From positions 62,001 to 126,000 of the forward strand of contig NJFT01000095.1 of NCBI GenBank assembly GCA_002221725.1: 64,000 nucleotides of DNA, read 5' to 3'. The DNA comes from Scedosporium boydii (Eukaryota; Ascomycota; Sordariomycetes; Microascales; Microascaceae). Below, in pieces: positions 57,139 to 64,000 of this stretch. Positions within the stretch are counted from its first letter, which is position 1. Every line of letters starts with the position of its first letter. The notes under the pieces were generated by a model that saw nothing but the letters and a program-made list of their open reading frames with translations, was not told the origin of the DNA and searched no databases. A program made the translations under genes and the position numbers.

Positions 57139-59136
57139 ATGACGGAAAAGTCGAGAGCGTTTTACGAAGATGGGCAGGTTGCCCTTGAGAGTGCCCTCCA
57201 GGGGATCATTGCCCTTCACCCCGGTTTACAGCTGCATAAGTCACAAAAAGGTTCACTCCCAGGTTGATTGAGTTAAACACAGTGTAATGGCTTCTAATGT
57301 TATGAGCAGTGATCTTCAGAAGGGACCACGGGAATAAGAGAATTTCCATACTTAGTGGAGGTTGGCGGTGCCCATGAATATTGGTAATTGGATGCATTGT
57401 GTATTGACTGAAACCTTTCATGCATAGGAGGTGCCGGCCACGAACCATGCCACGCTGGCTTCGTTGGCACCAACATGCTTGACGCAGCGGTCAGCGGCGC
57501 AATCTTCGCATCCCCCAACGCATCGCAGATCGAAACCGGCCTCAATCTCATCCAATCATCTCATGGGGTCCTTATTATCGTAAAAAACTACACCGGCGAC
57601 AAGCTCAACTTTACGCTCGCGGCAGAGCGGTTCCGTGTTGCGAGCGGTGTGCCCACCCGCCTTGTCGTCGTGGCGGACGATGTGGCTATTGGTCGGAGCA
57701 AGGCAGCCCGTGTCGGCCGTCGAGGGTTGGCGGGTACCGTGCTCGTGCATAAGATTGCGGGAGGTGCGTCAGCCGACGGTTTGGGGCTTGACGATGTTGC
57801 TGATTTGGTAGAATTTACGACTCGGCATATGGGGACTATGGGCGTCGGACTCGATGGGTGTGACGTTCCAGGGAAAGCGTCTAACGTGAGGCTTGGACCA
57901 GATGAGGTTGAACTAGGTATTGGTATTCATAATGAGCCGGGGAGCCGCAAGCTTAAACCCAAGCCGTCACCCAGGGAGCTGGTGGGGATGCTTTTGGCCA
58001 ACATCCTCAGCAGGGACGATAAGGAGCGCAACTACCTTGAAAGCTCGCCGCTGGGCGGAAATCACAACGTAGTCGTCCTTGTCAACAACCTCGGAAGTTT
58101 GTCCCATCTCGAAATCGCCGCCCTGGTTGGAGAGACCTACACCCAGCTAACAGCGGACTACGGGATCACTCCGACTAGGATATACGCTGGGACATATCTT
58201 TCTGCGCTCAACGGCGCCGGATTTAGTATCACGATAATGGCACTCCCCGTCGCCCATGAATCTACGCGGAAGATTTTGAGATACCTCGACAGCCCAACGG
58301 ATGCGTCTGGATGGGCGTCTTCCATTCCTACGTCGACTTGGTCTCTGCCTAGAGGGTCTGGCACCATCAACTCCACCAAGGATGACGATTCCACAGCGTC
58401 TTTAACTATCCCTAATGTTCCATGTGAGTGGTTCCTCGGGTTTATGGACCTTTACTCGGTAACTAACAAAATCCTAGGCGACGTGTCCCTTTTCGCCAGT
58501 ATCATCAATTCTATATACTCTAAATTGATAGCAGAGGAACCCGAAATCACACGCCTAGATACCCTAATGGGCGATGGCGACTGCGGCACGACTCTCCTCG
58601 CTGGCATTGGTGCCATAAGTAAAGGTCTTCACAAGGGAACGATCGAACCCTCGAGCCTGACCCACGGTATCATGTCCATAGCCGATATTGTATCGCAGAG
58701 CATGGGTGGTACCTCAGGCGCACTCTATGCCGTTTTCTTTACCGCGTTGTCTTCATCCCTTTGTGTGCAGCGTGCGGGTGACTTTCCATCTATTGTACGA
58801 GCGCTTGATGCAGCATTGAAGGCTCTCCAAGGGGTTACGGCCGCGAGAGTTGGTGATAGGACTATGATGGATTCTTTGATTCCATTTGTCAAAAGTCTTG
58901 TTGAGAATAGCGGTTGCGAGTGTGCTGTTGCCCTCGATGCGGCAGTCCTTGCCGCTAAGGAGGGTTGCAAGGGCACAGCCTCGATTAAAAGCCAGTTCGG
59001 ACGCAGCACTTATGTCTCTACAGAGGACTCGGGTGACACGACAAGAGGCCTGGTAGACCCAGGGGCTTGTGGTGTTGTTGCCATAGTCCAGGGTATTCTT
59101 GAGGCAGTCAAAGGAGTAAATGATCAGGCAATTTAG
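57139..59136 (+). CDS. Dihydroxyacetone kinase family enzyme (DhaK-DhaL)
   Basis: Exons 57139..57250, 57310..57360, 57428..58423 and 58478..59136 give 605 residues, typical for single-chain ATP-dependent DAK. The small exon 2 is supported by RISILSGGGAGHEP, built across its donor. The DhaK half binds the substrate covalently through histidine. It shows GGGAGHEPCHAGFVG, GTVLVHKIAGG, ELGIGIHNEPG and AGTYLSALNGAGFSI. The DhaL half binds ATP and shows LDTLMGDGDCGTT, SMGGTSGALY and RTMMDSL. The family phosphorylates dihydroxyacetone, glyceraldehyde and, in some members, C4 ketoses such as erythrulose. The short intron 58424-58477 (54 nt, no stop) could be retained in frame. With the class II aldolase at 63.7 kb it suggests that a triose or tetrose is an end product. 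Confidence 0.92.
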
Positions 59137-59276
59137 ATTAGTTTCAATGGCATTATGAAGCATTTATCCAGAATGAAAGTGAGCGAGTTAATACTCTTGC
59201 TAGTTGAACTCTTCCTAAAGACTTACTCATGACGCCTAAACCTCTTGTATTGAAACAGAACCATAGCCAGTGCTCC
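59137..59276. other. Short convergent 3' flank
   Basis: This 140-bp stretch lies between the kinase and regulator stops, and nothing else is seen in it. Confidence 0.5.
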
Positions 59277-61589
59277 TTACTCCACAGCGTCAGCACTCAT
59301 CATCCAGTTAAGATCAAACCACCCGCTCACATCCTCAAGTTCGCTCTGGAAAAACTGGGACCAAAATGCATCGTCTCCATTTTCCCCGCCCAGAGGTACC
59401 ATGTTCCCACCGGTCACCTGCGCAGAGGGGTATTGTGGCCATTCCGGGGGCGGTGGTTGCGCGTTTAGCGATGACTGGCGTGCCTCACCCTCTTCATTGC
59501 CGTTCCATGAGTTGTCAGTAGTCGCTCCTAATCTCCACGCGTTTACGGTAAGCTGGGCGAGTCTCTCAAACTTCACCAGCGCATCCGCAGCAACGCTCCA
59601 CTTCTTGCCGAGGAACTGTAACAGCCTCGTGCAAGCCCCAACATGGCTCTCTAGCACCTGTAGCGACGTCTCATTCCTTATTTCAGGCGACGTCCATAGG
59701 CAATACAAGAGCGTAATGCCGCTGATAAAGATGTTGTGGGCCATGAGCCACGTGTTTTGCAGCTTCGAAAATCGATTCAATTCGGCTGCAATGAGAATCG
59801 TCCGAACGGCGCTCGAATAGCAAATCTTCCACGACGTAGCACCAGGTCTAGGTGTCGCTGGGGAGGGACGATGAAGCAGCATGATGGACTGGTGGTATTT
59901 GATTTCAAGGTTCGGCACGGTGCTGGCCATGGCAGTAGTCCGCCTCGTGCGCGACTGTACCACGCGGAACATTTCATCTAACAGGGCCTCGCAGCGGGTG
60001 TGGGCATCTTTCTGCCACTCTTCCGTGGCAATGAGCCAGGGAAATGCGCCTGGTTTATTATTAACACGGTAAAGCATGAGTTTCATTTCGGCGGCGAGTT
60101 GATCGATGCGGAAAGAGAATGATGCCGTCGTGTATGGCGTGATCTCGACACAGCTTCTCTTGCGCGGATAGTCGTGGCCGTCATATGAGTCTCGGTTCGT
60201 TTGATTCTCATCAAAATTGGCCAAATCTTCGGCACCTGGAAACTCGATGTCTATGGCCTCGTCGCGCAGGGTCAATGGTCGGCCCAGCACGACGGATAGA
60301 GTTCGTTCCAGAGAGTATGCCGACCAAAAGATGCCGCGTCTCACGTTTTTGTAAATCTGGAGCTTCTCTTCATCCGGACCTTCTCCCTTTGAGGAAGGCC
60401 CATCGATCCATTTCCTTTGGATGCCGAGGTCCAGACAGGCGGCAATAATGTTAGATGTTAAGAACCATGCGTTTGGCCCGTCCACAAAGCTGAGACTGCA
60501 TAGCGTCAATAGAAGCATGGTTTGCAAGCCTTCAACGCTATCGTGCAGTGATAGGCCATCGATTCCTGATATCGCCGAGGCAAGATACCTCTCGGAGGAG
60601 AAGTCGACTGATAAGCGGGTCTCCAGGGTACTTGCACCGAGTGCGATGACCAGCAAGAGTTGGACCGAGTGGATCGGAGATAACGCTTTACCGAAGTCGG
60701 CCAGTTGCAGAGTGGAGAGGGCGTAAGGATCCCCAAACTGTCGCGAGAAGACGTGATTAAGCCGTTCTAGGATTGTCTCTTCGTCCAGAAACGGATATAA
60801 AGGCTGATACGCGTCGAAGTAGGCGTCGACAAAGTGTTTCAGATCCACATCAAACCTCCAGTCCTGAGGGAAAGGATCGGGTCGTAGATGTCCAGTAGCA
60901 GCAATCCCCCCACCGGGGGTTGTCGGATTCGTGTTGGATAAGCCATGCGCGTGAGGGAATGCGGACAGAATGAGACGAGCAAAAGGTACGCCGGAGGATG
61001 GGCCAAGATATTTCGGCTCAGTAGAGTTGGCGAGGGATAGAAGTCCTACTTCATGGGCCAGAGGCTCAGAGGGTTTGATCTGGCTAGTCGAGGCTGCGGT
61101 GCTGTGGGGGGTCGTCGTCTCCCCTTGGGGTGTTGTCTTGGTACTAGATGATCGTTGCTGCTGATCGCGCGGGTTCGGATTTCCCGCACCTCGAGTAATT
61201 GGGGAGGTGGAGCCCGGCTGCCATGACCTTTGAGGAGAGGCACCGCCGGCGGAATATGACGGGCTAGGTGGCTGTACTGGGAGCACGTTTATGGACTGCT
61301 GCAATTGCTCCGCTGCAAGCGGAAGCGGAGGCGCAAGGGGAGGCGGCGGTTGGGATGAAGCCTCCCGAAGACTACCCTCAAGCGACCAGACTCGCGATTC
61401 TAGCTGTCGGATGTACCCAATAGTGTCCTGGTCCGGCACTTGCCCTAACCGAACACATGGCTTACCAGCCTTGCTGCAATTCTTGCATGACGGATGTGTA
61501 TCATCACATCGAATCTTTTGGTTGCGGCATCGGGTGCAAGCCGTGCCCTTTTTCCGTCCCGGTGCTTGGGGCCTTGGCTCGGTCGACAT
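59277..61589 (-). CDS. Zn2Cys6 transcription factor, cluster regulator candidate 2
   Basis: The gene is a single exon; the first ATG is at 61589, giving 770 residues. The zinc cluster CX2CX6CX6CX2CX6C (CTRC ... CKNC ... C) starts near residue 18, directly after a basic GRKKG. A coiled segment (IGYIRQLESRVWSLEGSLRE) follows, as in dimeric Gal4-type proteins that bind inverted CGG triplets. A Pro/Ser/Gln-rich linker of about 150 residues precedes the fungal TF domain (HFVDAYFDAYQPLYPFLDEE, CLDLGIQRKW, RRGIFWSAYSLERTLSVVLG). The promoter is shared with the LDH2-family gene and carries palindrome 6. It is equally likely as the 40.9-kb regulator to be the protein that reads the palindromes. Confidence 0.92.
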   Translation of the reverse strand: MSTEPRPQAPGRKKGTACTRCRNQKIRCDDTHPSCKNCSKAGKPCVRLGQVPDQDTIGYIRQLESRVWSLEGSLREASSQPPPPLAPPLPLAAEQLQQSINVLPVQPPSPSYSAGGASPQRSWQPGSTSPITRGAGNPNPRDQQQRSSSTKTTPQGETTTPHSTAASTSQIKPSEPLAHEVGLLSLANSTEPKYLGPSSGVPFARLILSAFPHAHGLSNTNPTTPGGGIAATGHLRPDPFPQDWRFDVDLKHFVDAYFDAYQPLYPFLDEETILERLNHVFSRQFGDPYALSTLQLADFGKALSPIHSVQLLLVIALGASTLETRLSVDFSSERYLASAISGIDGLSLHDSVEGLQTMLLLTLCSLSFVDGPNAWFLTSNIIAACLDLGIQRKWIDGPSSKGEGPDEEKLQIYKNVRRGIFWSAYSLERTLSVVLGRPLTLRDEAIDIEFPGAEDLANFDENQTNRDSYDGHDYPRKRSCVEITPYTTASFSFRIDQLAAEMKLMLYRVNNKPGAFPWLIATEEWQKDAHTRCEALLDEMFRVVQSRTRRTTAMASTVPNLEIKYHQSIMLLHRPSPATPRPGATSWKICYSSAVRTILIAAELNRFSKLQNTWLMAHNIFISGITLLYCLWTSPEIRNETSLQVLESHVGACTRLLQFLGKKWSVAADALVKFERLAQLTVNAWRLGATTDNSWNGNEEGEARQSSLNAQPPPPEWPQYPSAQVTGGNMVPLGGENGDDAFWSQFFQSELEDVSGWFDLNWMMSADAVE

Positions 61590-62097
61590 CACAGAAAAAT
61601 GACGGAGGTCATCAGCCAAGGCGAAGTTGATAGGAGAATATGCGGCGCATGGAGCTAAGTGTGTCGGCTTAATTGCGAGTGTCCCTTAGAATCGGAGATC
61701 GATGGGATATGTGTGGGGGAGAATGAGGTGGAAAATCGGGAAAACAGCCGATGCATACAGTATTAAAGTGGGAAAATCGCTGATTGTTGCGGAAAACCTT
61801 AAAGGTGTAGTTTAAAGTTGTCGGCATCTCCCCGATGGGCATCCACTTCCATGACACTCGGCGATACGCTACGGGGAAATCCCGACACTTTAGGCCTAGA
61901 TCGATCTCCGGCAGTTGGGGTTCGCCGGCAGCTCTATATCAGAGTAAAACTCCCGGTCTTGAAGCTGTCGTTTGCATGCAGCAAGTTGAGCTGTATCGTC
62001 TATTTTCGGTTTATTTGTTACCGCTGTAGCACTCTTTTAGCATCTTCCCCTTACGGAAATTCTGGATTGAAGGGTTTCCGACCAGTCGTCTATTGTC
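61590..62097. promoter_or_regulatory. Divergent promoter of regulator 2 and LDH2-family gene
   Basis: This 508-bp stretch has no gene. It carries palindrome 6. Confidence 0.65.
61821..61835. promoter_or_regulatory. TCGG-N7-CCGA palindrome 6
   Basis: TCGGCATCTCCCCGA lies 232 bp from the regulator 2 start and 263 bp upstream of the LDH2-family start. Confidence 0.7.
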
Positions 62098-63246
62098 ATG
62101 GCTTCGCAATCCCGTTACTACGCCCAGCCGTCCAAGGCCATCCGATTTGCCGAGTCCTTGCTTGTCAGAGCGGGTCTCACTAAAGACCATGCCAACTTAA
62201 TGGCACACTGTTTGACGCAAGCTGATACACGTGGAGTGGTATGCAGCGACCTCGATTTAACCCTTATGGAAGGCCTCAAGAGAGCCGGCGTTACTCACAT
62301 ACTTCTGCAGGATACCCATGGCTTGGCAAGGCTCCAACAATACATGAAGCGCGTGTCCAGCGGCCTAGTCAATGCGAGACCCAACCTCCAAATTTCCGAA
62401 AAGACCCCTGTCGCCGCCCACCTGGACGGCGACAACGGCTTCGGTTTTATCGTCGCTTCAACGGCGATGAAGGACGCCATCCGCCGCGCCCAGACCTACG
62501 GCATTGGCATCGTGACGGTCAACCATTCTAATCACTTTGGCATGGCCGCCACCTACGTCCTGCAAGCGCTGGAAGCCGGCATGATTTCACTAGTGTTTAC
62601 CAATTCGGCGAAGCAGATGCCTCCCTTTGGCGGTAAGGAGACGTTGTTAGGTATTTCGCCGTTCGCGGCCGGTGCGCCAAGTGGGAAAGAGGTCCCATAT
62701 ATTCTGGACATGGCGCCGTCGGTAGTGGCGAAGGGCAAAATCAGAAAGGCGGCGCGGAGGGGGGAGAAGATTCCGCTCGGGTGGGCTTACGACAAGGATG
62801 GAAAGCCTACCGAGGACGCCAAGGCAGCGCTGGACGGAAGCATGGCGCCCATCGGCGGGCCTAAGGGATCTGGCATGGCCATCCTCATGGACATCATGTC
62901 CGGTGTGCTTTCCGGAGCGGAATATGGAGGTAAAGTGGGCGATCAGTATAAGGAGTCCCGACCGCAGAATGTAGGACACTGCTTCATCGCTATCAAGCCG
63001 GACGTGTTCATCAGTCCCGAAGAATTCAGGGCGCGCATGGATACATTGGTGCAGCGCGTCCACGGCGTTCAGCCTGGGGACGGATTTAGTGAGGTTCTGT
63101 TCCCGGGCGAGCCAGAGCACCGGATCGCGCTTGAGCGTATGTCTAAGGGTATCCCATACGCAGAGGCGGAGAAGACTATGTTTGATGATTTGTCCAAGGA
63201 GTATGGTTGTGAGTCGTTGGCATTAAGCACTTCGCCGCTAGAATAG
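62098..63246 (+). CDS. LDH2/YlbC-family NAD(P)-dependent 2-hydroxyacid dehydrogenase
   Basis: Exons 62098..62238 and 62311..63246 give 358 residues. The 72-nt intron contains no stop but is called because its removal joins ADTRGV to DTHGLARL, the conserved catalytic stretch of the family. Other signatures are VNHSNHFGMAATYVLQA, FTNSAKQMPPFGGKE, GISPFAAGAP and a GGPKGSGMAILMDIMSGVLSG glycine loop. Members reduce or oxidise 2-oxo/2-hydroxy acids such as malate, lactate, ureidoglycolate, sulfolactate or diketogulonate. The substrate here is not known. The gene is divergent from regulator 2 and is followed by an aldolase on the same strand. Confidence 0.9.
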   Translation: MASQSRYYAQPSKAIRFAESLLVRAGLTKDHANLMAHCLTQADTRGVVCSDLDLTLMEGLKRAGVTHILLQDTHGLARLQQYMKRVSSGLVNARPNLQISEKTPVAAHLDGDNGFGFIVASTAMKDAIRRAQTYGIGIVTVNHSNHFGMAATYVLQALEAGMISLVFTNSAKQMPPFGGKETLLGISPFAAGAPSGKEVPYILDMAPSVVAKGKIRKAARRGEKIPLGWAYDKDGKPTEDAKAALDGSMAPIGGPKGSGMAILMDIMSGVLSGAEYGGKVGDQYKESRPQNVGHCFIAIKPDVFISPEEFRARMDTLVQRVHGVQPGDGFSEVLFPGEPEHRIALERMSKGIPYAEAEKTMFDDLSKEYGCESLALSTSPLE

Positions 63247-63716
63247 TAGAAAAGGCCGAGCTACAATGTAAAAGAAGAAAAAAAAACTATCATACTTTAG
63301 CCCTCGAGATATTACCGAGATACCAATTCGTCTCCAAATATCGAACAAAACAATTAAGCCGTGATTCTCAGCGGCTCTACAGGCTTTCCCTCCGATTCAA
63401 TAATAGATTGATCTCCACTGAGTCTATGTACACACACCAGCGCAGCCACCACACGCTAAATCGAATTCGAAGGCAAGCTATCGGCTTTGCTCCGATAGGG
63501 CCCGCTCCATATATACCCATACAGATGGTCTCTCATACAGCGGACGCAGTACCACAGGAGCTGCTCTGCCAAAAAGATCATTTATTATTTGGAGGTTTGC
63601 CATACTGAGAAAGCATACATTATTGGCACAGACTTAGCCGACCTGGGGAAGCCGGACAAGGAGACACTTTGGCTGTCTGTCCTGTGGAACAAAATTTGCA
63701 GAAGATTGAAACCAAC
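63247..63716. promoter_or_regulatory. Promoter of the class II aldolase
   Basis: This 470-bp stretch has no gene. It carries palindrome 7. Confidence 0.65.
63481..63495. promoter_or_regulatory. TCGG-N7-CCGA palindrome 7
   Basis: TCGGCTTTGCTCCGA, flanked by A and T that extend the symmetry, lies 222 bp upstream of the aldolase start. Confidence 0.7.
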
Positions 63717-64000
63717 ATGGCGTCCTTCCCGCAAAATAATAGAACCTTCCAAATCTTGGAAGCTGCTCGGCAGGGTGGCTACGCCATCGGAGCATTCAAC
63801 TGGTAAGCACTCACTATTTTACGCTGACCGTTATTCAAACTAACACAATGATAGCTACAACGAAGACGGAGTAATAGCCGTCATCCGCGCTGCAGAGCAA
63901 TGCAAGTCCCCTGCTATAATACAGCTTTTCCCCTGGACAATGGCGTTCCAGGGGCCGGCATTCTGCAAATACGTTGTCGAAGCTGCGCATGCAGCCAAGG
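63717..64000 (+). CDS. Class II (ketose-bisphosphate type) aldolase, N-terminal part; 3' end outside window
   Basis: Exon 1 is 63717..63802 and exon 2 begins at 63855 and leaves the window. The join rebuilds AIGAFNCYNEDGVIAVIRAA, the standard opening of class II fructose/tagatose-bisphosphate aldolases, followed by CKSPAIIQLFPWTM. The zinc-binding histidines (except possibly one in EAAHAAK at the window edge) lie further on. Class II aldolases cleave ketose phosphates, or related acids, into dihydroxyacetone phosphate and an aldehyde. In the cluster it could feed on the product of the DAK-family kinase. The specificity is unknown. Confidence 0.88.

Noticed and set aside
1..64000. CRISPR arrays, prokaryotic operons, insertion sequences, rRNA genes and polyketide or peptide synthetase genes
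   Set aside because: None was seen; the spliced genes and eukaryotic domains rule out a bacterial source.

Overview
The window is nuclear DNA of a filamentous ascomycete (Pezizomycotina). Nearly every gene is split by short introns of about 45-80 nt with GT-AG ends and CTAAC-like branch points. The gene content is typical of that group: Zn2Cys6 regulators, a HET-domain remnant, a DUF6536 membrane protein, a fungal rhodopsin-like membrane protein, MFS permeases and a nitrate reductase. No species can be named from the sequence alone. All gene models below were built by eye. For complete genes I checked that the exon lengths sum to a multiple of three, and two exceptions are flagged.

Region 1 (1-15 kb). 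It opens inside a nitrate reductase gene. A HET-domain fragment follows, then a membrane-anchored aspartic-protease-like protein that appears to lack catalytic aspartates. Next is a trio made of a Zn2Cys6 regulator, a DHA2-type drug exporter and a divergent copy of the complex I subunit NDUFS7/PSST. A long GGAAAA repeat lies after it.

Region 2 (15-37 kb). This part looks accessory. It holds an ankyrin protein with a STAND-like N-terminus, a DUF6536 membrane protein, a five-exon rhodopsin-like membrane protein, an IFI6/ISG12-like small membrane protein, a regulator with C2H2 and Zn2Cys6 elements, and a Dal5/Tna1-type permease carrying a single-base frameshift. Decayed gene fragments and several kilobases without convincing genes lie between them.

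Region 3 (37.4-64 kb). A dense set of fourteen genes looks like one catabolic cluster: an isocitrate/isopropylmalate-type dehydrogenase, two pyrone-dicarboxylate-hydrolase-like amidohydrolases, two Zn2Cys6 regulators, a Yhm2-like mitochondrial citrate carrier, a mitochondrial aconitase paralogue, a mitochondrial PrpF-like isomerase, an RraA-like aldolase, a sugar/acid MFS permease, a Dabb protein, a dihydroxyacetone-kinase family enzyme, an LDH2-family dehydrogenase and the start of a class II aldolase. Most are arranged as divergent pairs.

The most striking observation is a palindrome, TCGG-N7-CCGA. It occurs perfectly seven times, and with one changed outer base or N6 spacing several more times, so that every promoter region of the cluster has at least one copy. 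About one copy is expected by chance in 64 kb. The inference is one co-regulated pathway: uptake, lactone opening, double-bond isomerisation, hydration in the mitochondrion, oxidative decarboxylation and aldol cleavage of a tricarboxylate-like compound. The substrate is not known from sequence. The closest known logic is the bacterial 2-pyrone-4,6-dicarboxylate/4-oxalomesaconate route, but no ring-cleaving dioxygenase is visible here.
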